Positions 21,858-28,570 of a DNA stretch of 35,205 nucleotides are shown one piece after another. The stretch comes from a virus. How positions within the stretch are numbered: the first letter of the stretch is position 1; every line of letters begins with the position of its first letter. Location: the IMG/VR virus record IMGVR_UViG_3300035564_000074, positions 1 to 35,205 of that record; one strand, written 5' to 3'. A program made the position numbers and the translations under genes. The notes beneath the pieces are model-generated. The model ran no database searches, was not told the origin of the DNA, and was given only the letters and a program-made list of their open reading frames with translations.

Positions 21858-22070
21858 CTAGTCCATCATATCGAGGACAGCCTGTCCGACAGAATCAGAG
21901 CGGACGTACTCTTGCCCGCTCTTGAATCGCTCAGCCCATTCTCCGGCGTACCCTGTCAGACATTGTGTTTCCTCTTCGCGCGCCCACCTTGCCAGCATAT
22001 AGGCCACAAAGCGGCGGGCCTGATTAGCTGTTAGATTGTGCTTGATTGCTACATCTTTGTATGTTTTCAT
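21858..22070 (-). CDS. Small protein with a possible HTH, 70 residues
   Basis: The start MKTYKDVAIKHNLTANQARR has the spacing of a helix-turn-helix (helix, short turn, helix). RFVAYMLARWAREEETQC and a helical C-terminus follow. DNA binding is a guess. The start overlaps the upstream stop as ATGA. Confidence 0.55.
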   Translation of the reverse strand: MKTYKDVAIKHNLTANQARRFVAYMLARWAREEETQCLTGYAGEWAERFKSGQEYVRSDSVGQAVLDMMD

Positions 22071-22225
22071 TGTCTATTTCTCCAAAGGTTTTTATATCCA
22101 TCTTTCCGGCTATCGTACTTGACAACAAGGCGAGGGCTGCGATTGCTCATAATCAGCTTGACGCCTTGTGCGAGCCAGTAGCCAATCCAAAGACCACCAA
22201 AGAGAGTTAAGAGTATCCAGAACAT
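22067..22225 (-). CDS. 52-residue membrane protein
   Basis: MFWILLTLFGGLWIGYWLAQ is one membrane helix, followed by a basic tail (SRKDGYKNLWRNRQ). ATG 22225 lies after AAGGGGAAATAA and the stop overlaps the next start. Function unknown. Confidence 0.65.
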   Translation of the reverse strand: MFWILLTLFGGLWIGYWLAQGVKLIMSNRSPRLVVKYDSRKDGYKNLWRNRQ

Positions 22226-22236
22226 TTTATTTCCCC

Positions 22237-22296
22237 TTACATGAACACAACAATGTATATTACAAACGCAAGTTTTAAGTAGTGCATGGGAAGCAT
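22237..22296 (-). CDS. 19-residue hydrophobic micro-protein
   Basis: MLPMHYLKLAFVIYIVVFM. It is very short, but ATG 22296 has an AAGGAG site at ideal spacing, and it fits exactly between two other genes in the same direction. A single membrane helix. It could be a real micro-protein or a spacer cistron. Confidence 0.45.
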   Translation of the reverse strand: MLPMHYLKLAFVIYIVVFM

Positions 22297-22308
22297 TTTA
22301 GAAGCTCC

Positions 22309-22455
22309 TTATTTGGCTCTTGCCAGCAATCGTTGACACAGTTTGCACGTAACTTTAGCCTTGTTTGTAGTAGCGATATGCACTACGTTTTTGTGGCAGG
22401 CAGCCAAGCCGCCAACATGGGGGTTTATTTGCCAGTGTGTTTTTCTCGTTGCCAT
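22309..22455 (-). CDS. 48-residue basic Cys/His protein
   Basis: MATRKTHWQINPHVGGLAAC, then TTNKAKVTCKLCQRLLARAK. One C-x-x-C plus His residues suggest a single zinc site of the kind seen in short phage proteins. Start supported by GAAAGGATAAG and the shared leader with TTAGCTTTTT. It is the first gene of the chain down to 21437. Confidence 0.65.
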   Translation of the reverse strand: MATRKTHWQINPHVGGLAACHKNVVHIATTNKAKVTCKLCQRLLARAK

Positions 22456-22469
22456 TGTCTTATCCTTTC

Positions 22470-22500
22470 AAAAAGCTAATGTTTCCACCGTGTATATTGT
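22470..22500 (-). promoter_or_regulatory. Promoter/leader of the 22455 gene chain
   Basis: The minus strand reads TACAATATACACGGTGG, then TTAGCTTTTTGAAAGG. The AATATACA box recurs before other minus-strand genes. TTGACG lies upstream, but only 10 bases from the box. Confidence 0.55.
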
Positions 22501-22771
22501 ACAAAACGTCAAACAGAAAAACAAACAAGACAGGAAAAATAATGAATAGGTCTTATAATCATTATGGCGATAAAGCACAAAGAGGCGAAAACAAGGAAAA
22601 CAAGGGAAAAGATTTTTCAGGCGGCTAATGTACTCGCCACAATCCCACAACTACCATATATAACACGTTTCCAGCCCGTAGGAACAGCGCAGAGAGTAAA
22701 AACGGGCAAAGATAGGGGTAAGGGGCAGAAAACGATTGTAGGGCAAGCCAGGGCCATTAGAACGCAGCGCA
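22501..22771. other. Intergenic region carrying copy 2 of the two-part module
   Basis: It holds GTCTTATAATC (22550-22560) and AAAGATTTTTCAGGC (22608-22622), repeats of 19683-19743. A plus-strand open frame from 22564 runs through the terminator and the gene beyond and looks accidental. Nothing else is supported. Confidence 0.5.
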
Positions 22772-22796
22772 TAAAAAAGCCCGCTTATAGCGGGCT
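22772..22796 (-). terminator. Intrinsic terminator
   Basis: AGCCCGCT and AGCGGGCT form a perfect 8-bp stem with a 3-base loop; the minus strand continues TTTTTTAT. It ends the 23239-22818 minus transcript. Confidence 0.9.
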
Positions 22797-22817
22797 AAAG
22801 AGGACAGGCGGGGGCGG

Positions 22818-23018
22818 TTATAAGCTTGTGATTGTGCCAACGCCAACGATATTCCCGTTAATGTCCATAAGGTTTGTGTCTTTAAAGTGTTTGGGGCAAC
22901 AAGCCCCTTCTGCCTTATCGGCATATTCCCGCAGTATTCTGGCAAGCTCAATACCGCCGTTACCGTCCTGAAATGCTGCATTATTCATGTCGATTGTGAT
23001 TGTGATTAAACATTGCAT
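22818..23018 (-). CDS. Small conserved phage protein (DMNNAAF...RILREYA type)
   Basis: 66 residues. ITIDMNNAAFQDGNGGIELA then RILREYADKAEG and a late DINGNIVGVGTI match a pattern I recognise from many short phage proteins. ATG 23018 follows AAGGGGAAACAAG. Function unknown. Confidence 0.7.
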   Translation of the reverse strand: MQCLITITIDMNNAAFQDGNGGIELARILREYADKAEGACCPKHFKDTNLMDINGNIVGVGTITSL

Positions 23019-23050
23019 CTTGTTTCCCCTTGCTAAAGTAAAAGAGTTAA

Positions 23051-23239
23051 TCAGGCAACGGGCAATTTCTCGCGGTAATACCGGATATTTGCTGCAAGCC
23101 TGTCTCTGGCGTTGCAGTTGTGGCTTATCGCTGCGCCGGTGTAGTGGAACTCTGCCCGCAGGTCACATATTGCGATATAGGCCCGGCTCATATATCGGCG
23201 AACTTGTTTAGCAGTCTTGCATTCTTTCATGGTTTTCAT
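23051..23239 (-). CDS. Unknown 62-residue basic protein
   Basis: MKTMKECKTAKQVRRYMSRA, then ISHNCNARDRLAANIRYYRE. Start 23239 follows TTAAGGGAAAAGAG; a longer frame upstream would begin in the promoter. Helical and basic, possibly nucleic-acid binding. Confidence 0.6.
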   Translation of the reverse strand: MKTMKECKTAKQVRRYMSRAYIAICDLRAEFHYTGAAISHNCNARDRLAANIRYYREKLPVA

Positions 23240-23254
23240 CTCTTTTCCCTTAAT

Positions 23255-23285
23255 CAGCATTATTGCCGTATATAGTGTAGCAAAC
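23255..23285 (-). promoter_or_regulatory. Promoter/leader of the 23239 gene
   Basis: The minus strand reads GCTACACTATATACGGCAAT before GCTGATTAAGGGAAAAG. The TATATAC box matches the shared leader class. Confidence 0.5.
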
Positions 23286-23287
23286 AA

Positions 23288-23518
23288 AGAGACAGAATCA
23301 AAATGACATTCTCTAATGTCCGGTAATCATAAAGAGGATTGTTTGATTTGGCGGAAAAGAGCATAATTATTTTTCGTAAAGGCTTGCAGCATATAGTCCT
23401 ATAAACAAGATAAAGAAGAACCCTTGAAATGCCGAAAGTCACGGCTATATACTATCATCTGTCAGTGCGTCATTACGGTTAAACATTCCAAAGATTCGTA
23501 ACCACGACCGATAATAAC
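23288..23518. other. Divergent intergenic region, no gene supported
   Basis: AT-rich spacer between a minus-strand leader and the terS promoter. A minus frame of 60 codons exists but overlaps the promoter of the 23239 gene and has no ribosome-binding site. Confidence 0.4.
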
Positions 23519-23560
23519 TTGACAACGCTATATTTACAGGGTAAATACAGATTGTAAACC
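23519..23560 (+). promoter_or_regulatory. terS promoter with overlapping direct-repeat element
   Basis: TTGACA (23519-23524), a 17-base spacer and TAAATA (23542-23547). Transcription would start about 8 bases before ATG 23562, and no ribosome-binding site is visible, so the message may be nearly leaderless. GGTAAATA...TTGTAAACC (23540-23560) covers the -10 and start, and resembles 20688-20706. Confidence 0.65.
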
Positions 23561-23561
23561 T

Positions 23562-24143
23562 ATGGCAAGACCAAGACTATTACAATCCGTTAAAGATACC
23601 AATGCCAAGCTAAACGCTTATTGGCGAGAAGTAAAAGGCATTGAAGGGGATAAAGAGAATCTACCGCAAACACCTACAATTACAGGACTTGCATTACATT
23701 TAGGGTATCACGATTTACAGTCATTTAAGAAAAGTCTGGATAATTTACCAAGTGAGATAGAACCATTAGTAAAACGCGCAGTAACACAAATAGAGCGATA
23801 CTATGAATCTGCCCTAACTACGCGCACACAATGCACTGGCGCAATATTCTGGTTGAAGAATAGAGGCTGGAAGGACATCACAGAGGTCAAAGTTAATGAT
23901 GAACAACAGAAAGCCATTACCGACGCGCAGCGCCAGGCAGCGCGTGAGGTTGCAGAGCGTTACCTGCTGGGTATTCCGCCCGTGGTTAGTGACATTGCAC
24001 AGCCTATAGCGCAATCGTCGATTGTAGCCAATCCTACGCAGCCTGATATAGGACGTAGTGACATGTCTACAGAGTTTACGCCCGATAACAGTAATGTCAC
24101 TGGCTCTAGCGATAGTGGCACACAAGGGGCAGTGGTGGGGTAG
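23562..24143 (+). CDS. terS: Terminase small subunit
   Basis: 193 residues. PTITGLALHLGYHDLQSFKK is the N-terminal DNA-binding HTH of the phage small-terminase (gp3 DNA-packaging) family, followed by RAVTQIERYYESALTTR and the hallmark CTGAIFWLKNRGWKD. The C-terminal third (SSIVANPTQPDIGRSD onward) is low complexity. TerS recognises the packaging site and activates the large subunit. In most phages it adjoins terL; here about 7 kb of accessory genes separates them. It has its own promoter. Confidence 0.85.
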   Translation: MARPRLLQSVKDTNAKLNAYWREVKGIEGDKENLPQTPTITGLALHLGYHDLQSFKKSLDNLPSEIEPLVKRAVTQIERYYESALTTRTQCTGAIFWLKNRGWKDITEVKVNDEQQKAITDAQRQAAREVAERYLLGIPPVVSDIAQPIAQSSIVANPTQPDIGRSDMSTEFTPDNSNVTGSSDSGTQGAVVG

Positions 24144-24367
24144 AGCATAACAGCATGACCTATAATATCATAGATGCTATGGCATAGAATCACATCGAAT
24201 GAAACATAAGCGTGCTTATCGGACTGAAAGAAAGAACTGACACCCCCTCGATGATTTTATCGGACGACCCCCGTCAACCCCAACGCCCGCCACCCCCTTC
24301 AAACGTATTTCCCCCTTCTTTTAACTATCTCCCCAATATCATTCTGGAACTTTGTATCGTGATATAT
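24144..24367 (-). other. Convergent intergenic region with a G-rich run on the minus strand
   Basis: G-runs on the minus strand (24297-24293, 24288-24286, 24281-24278, 24272-24268) are separated by loops of 4, 4 and 5 bases, which meets the G-quadruplex pattern. A weak hairpin GCAT...ATGC lies just past the terS stop. It could stop convergent transcription. A 24-base remnant of another gene end is also here (24325-24348). Confidence 0.55.
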
Positions 24368-24547
24368 TTATATCTTCTGTGCTTTCTTGACTGATTCCAC
24401 CGCATCATCTATGGCCTGTTTGGGTTCAATGAGTCGTGGTTGCTCTGGCAGAAATTGGTTAATATCCTTCTCGTTGACGTATCTTTGCCGATAAGATGCC
24501 AGCTTGTGCGCCACTGTAAGCGGGATGTCGAACGGGGCTATGCTCAT
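24368..24547 (-). CDS. Unknown 59-residue protein
   Basis: MSIAPFDIPLTVAHKLASYR, then INQFLPEQPRLIEPKQAIDD. Start overlaps the preceding stop as ATGA. Helical, no family recognised. Confidence 0.6.
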   Translation of the reverse strand: MSIAPFDIPLTVAHKLASYRQRYVNEKDINQFLPEQPRLIEPKQAIDDAVESVKKAQKI

Positions 24548-24726
24548 GGCTTATCTTTATCTGTCCAAGGCAATCCAAGCTGTGCCTTAACCCAATCCTT
24601 GAGCGATGTTGGTTTTGGCCTTGGCTCTATTTGTTCGCCAAGAAACTTCCGTACTGCCTTTATGTTTGGCAGGATATACAGCTTGTTGCCATCTTCGAGC
24701 ATTATCATTCGGTATTTGTTCTTCAT
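24544..24726 (-). CDS. Unknown 60-residue protein
   Basis: MKNKYRMIMLEDGNKLYILP starts with beta strands, then helices (KPTSLKDWVKAQLGLPW). The ribosome-binding site is weak. The start lies 35 bases from the 10-bp repeat array. Confidence 0.55.
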   Translation of the reverse strand: MKNKYRMIMLEDGNKLYILPNIKAVRKFLGEQIEPRPKPTSLKDWVKAQLGLPWTDKDKP

Positions 24727-24760
24727 ATACTACACCGCTAACATTATTATTAGTTTTAAT

Positions 24761-24800
24761 AACTCATGCAAACTCATGCAAACTGCGACAAACTCGCGCA
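24761..24800. repeat. Four 10-bp tandem repeats (AACTCATGCA type)
   Basis: Consecutive units AACTCATGCA, AACTCATGCA, AACTGCGACA and AACTCGCGCA, exactly 10 bp each and so on one face of the helix. They sit between two minus-strand genes and resemble an operator or iteron array. Confidence 0.8.
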
Positions 24801-24814
24801 ACGCCCCCTTCCGT

Positions 24815-24991
24815 CTATCTCCCCAAAATCATTCTGGATATAATCAGCTTAAATCCTATATGCTTTCTCATATCCTGTGCATGTGATAGTTCCATTTGCA
24901 GCCATGCTTCATGGAATCCTGTCGGTTTAGTTTTGTGGATGAATCGTTCAAGGTAGTGGAGCCTGCGAATCCAATACACTCTGTCGTTCAT
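24815..24991 (-). CDS. Unknown 58-residue basic protein
   Basis: MNDRVYWIRRLHYLERFIHK, then FHEAWLQMELSHAQDMRKHI and ending SRMILGR. ATG 24991 follows AATTGAAAGGGAAACC. Its last 24 bases recur at 24325-24348. Basic helical protein, function unknown. Confidence 0.6.
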   Translation of the reverse strand: MNDRVYWIRRLHYLERFIHKTKPTGFHEAWLQMELSHAQDMRKHIGFKLIISRMILGR

Positions 24992-24999
24992 GGTTTCCC

Positions 25000-25047
25000 T
25001 TTCAATTAAAGCTCTCCACACTGTATATTATTTTGTGCGGAAGTCAA
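25000..25047 (-). promoter_or_regulatory. Promoter/leader of the 24991 gene
   Basis: The minus strand shows TTGACT, 14 bases, then TATACA, followed by GAGAGCTTTAATTGAAAGGG. It matches the shared leader class, although the spacer is short for sigma70. Confidence 0.5.
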
Positions 25048-25175
25048 CGGTTTTCTAAGATTTCGGGTTGACACTTTCCCTTGTGCTGGTATGATTGACG
25101 GAGCTTTCGGAAAGGAACCATTTTGAAGATTCTCGTTGCCTCTGCCCTAGCCAAGATAGAGAAGGATGGGAAGAA

Positions 25176-25289
25176 ATGAGACGATTTTTGTGTTGGCTAT
25201 TAGGGCATAATTGGAAGGGTAGCTGGTGTGCAGAAACACCATATCTGCTTATACGCTGTACGCGATGCGGCGAAGAAAGGAAGATATAG
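25176..25289 (+). CDS. 37-residue Cys-rich phage protein
   Basis: MRRFLCWLLGHNWKGSWCAE, then LLIRCTRCGEERKI. The F-C-x-x-x-G-H-x-W start with a late C-x-R-C-G is a familiar short phage zinc-binding type. ATG 25176 follows GGGAAG. First gene of the plus-strand accessory chain. Confidence 0.65.
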   Translation: MRRFLCWLLGHNWKGSWCAETPYLLIRCTRCGEERKI

Positions 25290-25291
25290 CA

Positions 25292-25675
25292 ATGGATAAC
25301 AATGAAACATCGGCAGTAACACCCAAGTGTGCAAGGTGCGGATTTGGGCCTATGACGAATTGGCACATTGAAAATGGTTTGGCGGTGTGTGAGAGATGCC
25401 ATACGCCGTATTCTCCCCGCATGAGTACCAACGAGGTACTAAAAATCAACCTGAACACGCACGAGAATCTTGACGGCATCACGCCGGAGCAGGTAAAGGC
25501 TGCGAACAAGGCCGAAATCGCAAGGCTGCGGGAAGTGATAAAAGGCATCTATGACACACTGACACGCGAGCTTGCCGAGCCGAAAGGAACAGAAATAGCG
25601 GCAATGATATTGTGTTGTACTGCCATAGAAGTCGCCCTTGCGGGCGAGAAAGGTGGGACAGATGCTGACAGATAA
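25292..25675 (+). CDS. Zinc-ribbon protein, 127 residues
   Basis: Two C-x-x-C pairs near the start (KCARCGFGPMTNWHIENGLA, VCERCHTPYSP) form a zinc ribbon. A helical part follows (GITPEQVKAANKAEIARLRE, IYDTLTRELAEPKG). The stop overlaps the next gene by 14 bases. An adaptor or nucleic-acid-binding role is likely but unspecified. Confidence 0.6.
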   Translation: MDNNETSAVTPKCARCGFGPMTNWHIENGLAVCERCHTPYSPRMSTNEVLKINLNTHENLDGITPEQVKAANKAEIARLREVIKGIYDTLTRELAEPKGTEIAAMILCCTAIEVALAGEKGGTDADR

Positions 25676-26135
25676 GGAAATAGCGGAAACCAGAAGCAAA
25701 ATACTACAGGCAATTGGTTCTGCATACACTGTGCCGGGGAACTGTAACACGCCCGTTGATATAAAATTATGCAACGCTATGGCAGATAAGGTGCTGGAAC
25801 TTTTCCTCTCCGACCGCGTCGCCCTCCAGCAGCGTATAGCCGAGTTGGAGCGGGCTACAACAGGAGCAAAAGAGATAATAGGTGAACTGATGGAAATGAT
25901 GGATTGGGTGGGAACAGGTAGTACGGCTTCAGGAAGGGAGGAATGCCGGGAATACCAAAAGAGAATAGATGCTCTTTCCCTCCCCTCCCTCTCGCAGCCG
26001 GAAGCTAAGACCTGCGTGTGGACGAAATGCTTTGGCGATGACGATACATGGTACTCAACTGCTTGCGGGCGAACCACGCGGGTATTGTCGATGCCGGATT
26101 GTAACTGCGGCCTCCCCATCGAAGTGAGGCAATAG
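25662..26135 (+). CDS. Unknown 157-residue protein with coiled coil and Cys-rich tail
   Basis: MLTDKEIAETRSKILQAIGS, a coiled-coil middle (RVALQQRIAELERATTGAKE) and a C-terminus with C-x-x-x-x-C and C-x-C (CVWTKCFGDDDTWYSTACGR, DCNCGLPI). The middle-plus-tail plan is common in phage proteins of unknown function. A 290-codon frame lies opposite but is a shadow. Confidence 0.6.
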   Translation: MLTDKEIAETRSKILQAIGSAYTVPGNCNTPVDIKLCNAMADKVLELFLSDRVALQQRIAELERATTGAKEIIGELMEMMDWVGTGSTASGREECREYQKRIDALSLPSLSQPEAKTCVWTKCFGDDDTWYSTACGRTTRVLSMPDCNCGLPIEVRQ

Positions 26136-26183
26136 ACTACCCTCCCCGCTGGCTCAGGCTGTGGCGGTGGATAAAGGTTAGAT

Positions 26184-26291
26184 ATGGGGCAAAATAAACG
26201 CAAGCATCGGCGGCAAGGCAGGGCCGAGAAAGCCGACAGTAATGTGAAGGGTTGGCTAAAACGACACAGGCTAAAATCGAAAGGAGCATGA
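26184..26291 (+). CDS. 35-residue highly basic peptide
   Basis: MGQNKRKHRRQGRAEKADSN then GWLKRHRLKSKGA; nearly half Arg, Lys or His. The stop is followed after one base by the next ATG. A nucleic-acid contact role is possible. Confidence 0.5.
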   Translation: MGQNKRKHRRQGRAEKADSNVKGWLKRHRLKSKGA

Positions 26292-26292
26292 C

Positions 26293-26487
26293 ATGGCAAA
26301 GAAGAAGGCAAGGCTGGTGATAGAGCAAAGGCTACAAAACTTTCGTCAGTGGATGAAAGATGCGGGAAACCATGAAGGATATATCAAGGTGTTCGATAAC
26401 ATCATATCCGGCAAAAAGGTATATGACCCGTCCAAACATAAACAGAAACTTTCCGCCATGCTTGAAGCCGCGAAGGGGAAGCCATGA
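26293..26487 (+). CDS. Unknown 64-residue basic protein
   Basis: MAKKKARLVIEQRLQNFRQW, then HEGYIKVFDNIISGKKVYDP. Preceded by GAAAGGAGCATGAC. The stop overlaps the next ATG (ATGA). No family recognised. Confidence 0.6.
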   Translation: MAKKKARLVIEQRLQNFRQWMKDAGNHEGYIKVFDNIISGKKVYDPSKHKQKLSAMLEAAKGKP

Positions 26488-26666
26488 AAACAGAAATCAA
26501 AAAGGCATGGGCGATGTTTGTAAAATTCGATGGTTGCCAAGAATCTCTTACGCAGCTTCATAAGGCCGTGGCCGACCATAAGGCCGAGGTCCGTGTTGAG
26601 CTTGATGGCGAAGTGCATGAGTTTACTTTTAAGGATTTTAAGGAAAGGTTAGGGTTCAAGATATGA
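26484..26666 (+). CDS. Unknown 60-residue protein
   Basis: MKTEIKKAWAMFVKFDGCQE then KAEVRVELDGEVHEFTFKDF: one helix and a beta hairpin. Coupled at both ends by ATGA overlaps. Confidence 0.6.
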   Translation: MKTEIKKAWAMFVKFDGCQESLTQLHKAVADHKAEVRVELDGEVHEFTFKDFKERLGFKI

Positions 26667-26893
26667 AATTATCTAGCTGGCGGCGACAGGGTTTCTGGAT
26701 GAGTGCTATTGTCATGCTGTGTATGGAGGCTTTAGGCGACTTCCTTTTGTGGCAACCTTGTCCAAACCATACGCCGCAAGAAATGATATTTGCCGGAATC
26801 TTTATGTGGACGTTATCACTGATATTTTGGCCCTTGATATTATTGAACTGGCTCGAGGGACGTAGAGACTTTAGGAATGAGGCAAAGCCATGA
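26663..26893 (+). CDS. Small two-span membrane protein, 76 residues
   Basis: Hydrophobic segments at SAIVMLCMEALGDFLLW and IFAGIFMWTLSLIFWPLILL-like stretch (about residues 40-62), with a basic C-terminus EGRRDFRNEAKP. Coupled to both neighbours by ATGA overlaps. Function unknown; might act in superinfection exclusion. Confidence 0.6.
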   Translation: MKLSSWRRQGFWMSAIVMLCMEALGDFLLWQPCPNHTPQEMIFAGIFMWTLSLIFWPLILLNWLEGRRDFRNEAKP

Positions 26894-27210
26894 AAATCAA
26901 AATCTCTAATGTTAGCGCATGGTCTGCCGTCACCGCCCTTGCCGTAACCCTTGGCTATGCCGGATACTGCTTGCGCAGCAATGCTCTTATTTACGCCTCA
27001 GTGGTTGTCTGGTGCGTGATAGGGGTCGTGGACCTGATTCGTATCAAGCAAGGGGATATGACGATTTCCAGCCGCATACGAGAGGCCTCTCCGAAGTGGC
27101 TGACCTGGCCCATTATCATACTGGCGATAGTTGGGGCGTTCCTGATTGGCGGGTGGCCGCTGCTGGTCTTTGCTCTGATAAACTTCCTCGTCGGCCACTG
27201 GTGGGGATAG
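26890..27210 (+). CDS. Multi-span membrane protein, 106 residues
   Basis: Three to four hydrophobic segments: AVTALAVTLGYAGYCL, ALIYASVVVWCVIGVVDLI, WPIIILAIVGAFLIGGWPL and LLVFALINFLVGHWWG. Basic loop RIREASPKW between them. Last gene of the plus accessory chain. Function unknown. Confidence 0.65.
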   Translation: MKIKISNVSAWSAVTALAVTLGYAGYCLRSNALIYASVVVWCVIGVVDLIRIKQGDMTISSRIREASPKWLTWPIIILAIVGAFLIGGWPLLVFALINFLVGHWWG

Positions 27211-27293
27211 CGCAAAAATAAGCCCCATACAGACGCTCCTTAACCAGAGGGGTCGGCGGCAACAGATTATTTTCTACCCTTCTTCTTTCGTTC

Positions 27294-27521
27294 CTATCTG
27301 TACCAGCCAACAGGCTCTATGGTAATGGCATCTGGCGGCCTCTTGTTGCTCTTGGCGTAAACTATGGTTTCATTAAGATTCTTTTTGGTGAGCCAAGTCT
27401 TTAGGTAGTTGTTGTCCATTATCTGGTAGAAGTGCTTGATTATCGGCCCTTCTTCCCATTCAATAGCCAGTACCAATGTGTCGTCGAAGTCGTCGGAAAA
27501 TGGTTCGATTGTGATTTTCAT
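27294..27521 (-). CDS. Unknown 75-residue protein
   Basis: MKITIEPFSDDFDDTLVLAI, then WEEGPIIKHFYQIMDNNYLK, ending ITIEPVGWYR. Acidic beta-rich first half. The start overlaps the preceding stop as ATGA. Confidence 0.6.
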   Translation of the reverse strand: MKITIEPFSDDFDDTLVLAIEWEEGPIIKHFYQIMDNNYLKTWLTKKNLNETIVYAKSNKRPPDAITIEPVGWYR

Positions 27522-27832
27522 GGTTTATCTTTTTCCAATTCCTCCATCTTTTTGAGAATGGTTATGTAGCATTTCAGGACAGGGATGGGTGTTTCTGGAC
27601 TATCAGCCTCCCAAGCCTTCATTGTGAGCCAAGCCCTGAGTCTGAACCAATCCTTTCCTCGGTTCATGCGGCCTGTGATGGCCTTATCTCTTTCCATTGC
27701 CAATTTCTTTGCAGGGTATTCTATCTGTGGCGGACTATCGTTTAATAGAGCTTCCGCCTGCCGCAACCTTGCTAATGTAAGCCCTTGCGTATTCTTATCG
27801 CATCCAATAAGTGATTTCAGCCATTTGAACAT
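27518..27832 (-). CDS. Unknown 104-residue helical protein
   Basis: MFKWLKSLIGCDKNTQGLTL, LARLRQAEALLNDSPPQIEY, and the C-terminal ITILKKMEELEKDKP. The amphipathic start may touch the membrane. It overlaps the preceding gene's end by 16 bases. Confidence 0.6.
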   Translation of the reverse strand: MFKWLKSLIGCDKNTQGLTLARLRQAEALLNDSPPQIEYPAKKLAMERDKAITGRMNRGKDWFRLRAWLTMKAWEADSPETPIPVLKCYITILKKMEELEKDKP

Positions 27833-28185
27833 AATCTTCTGCCCTTCTTCTTTCTTTCCTTTTCTTCTTCTCTGGCGTGTACCTGCGACTCCAAGCCTGC
27901 TTTGGCTTTATCCATCAGCCTTGCCAGATTCTCATATTCCTCTGCTGTCGGGCCTCGTTCCGTACAGTCTTTTCCAAGTCGACACACAACAAAGTCGGAG
28001 CGTGGGATATGGCCCTTGTTGCCGCATGTTATCGTGAACGTCTGCCTGGGCGTATAGACCAGATAGTGAAGTGGCGGCAGGTCCTTGCCCTTCTTGTTCG
28101 CCCGCTTGTTGCAGCCATCCGATTTGTGCTGCTCAATCATCTTGCCTAGAAGTTGTTGTAGTTCGATTTTGCGAGAGAAGTCCAT
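27817..28185 (-). CDS. Unknown basic protein, 122 residues
   Basis: ATG 28185 follows AAAGGGAACACA. MDFSRKIELQQLLGKMIEQH, then beta-type PLHYLVYTPRQTFTITCGNK, and a basic C-terminus EEEKERKKKGRRLC. Function unknown. Confidence 0.6.
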   Translation of the reverse strand: MDFSRKIELQQLLGKMIEQHKSDGCNKRANKKGKDLPPLHYLVYTPRQTFTITCGNKGHIPRSDFVVCRLGKDCTERGPTAEEYENLARLMDKAKAGLESQVHAREEEKERKKKGRRLCSNG

Positions 28186-28224
28186 TGTGTTCCCTTTCAT
28201 CTTAAAGCTAAATAAATGCGCCAG

Positions 28225-28557
28225 CTATATCTTAATATCAAGTCGTTCCATGCGTTCAATTACCAAGGCATCCAACAGCACCATGTAGTTCTGAATATCA
28301 CCTATCTTCTCTCGCCATCGTGGATATTGCTGCACATGGCCGCTGTCCAAGTCGGTCACGAAATCATCCAGAGCGGCAATATGCTTGATTACCATACCCA
28401 CAAGAGCCTCCTCTGGCGTGGTATTGCGGAAAGCGGCTATCTTCTTGAAGTTCGATAGCCTGTCGCCTCTGGCGTATTCATCAGCCTTGGTTGATAGTGT
28501 GCTTTTAATAGCAGCAATGTTGGCATCGACGACTTCATTGAATTTCTCGGTATTCAT
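28225..28557 (-). CDS. DUF1599/Nmad1-like small phage protein
   Basis: 110 residues from ATG 28557 after AAAAGGAGAACC. The order KSTLSTKADEYARGDRLSNF, EALVGMVIKHIAALDDFVTD, WREKIGDIQNYMVLLDALVI resembles phage proteins with the EK-x-x-D-Y...D-R-x-x-N-F...K-H...E-K-x-x-D-x-x-N-Y pattern, sometimes assigned to DUF1599 (nucleotide-modification-associated domain 1). A MazG-like all-helical fold is plausible. The function is not established. Confidence 0.65.
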   Translation of the reverse strand: MNTEKFNEVVDANIAAIKSTLSTKADEYARGDRLSNFKKIAAFRNTTPEEALVGMVIKHIAALDDFVTDLDSGHVQQYPRWREKIGDIQNYMVLLDALVIERMERLDIKI

Positions 28558-28570
28558 GGTTCTCCTTTTG

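Noticed and set aside
22564-22971. Plus-strand 135-codon frame
   Set aside because: It runs through a strong minus-strand terminator and across a convincing minus gene.
23260-23442. Minus-strand 60-codon hydrophobic frame
   Set aside because: No ribosome-binding site, and it covers the promoter and leader of the 23239 gene.
25439-26311. 290-codon minus-strand frame
   Set aside because: It lies opposite three plus-strand genes with ribosome-binding sites and overlapping starts; composition looks random.
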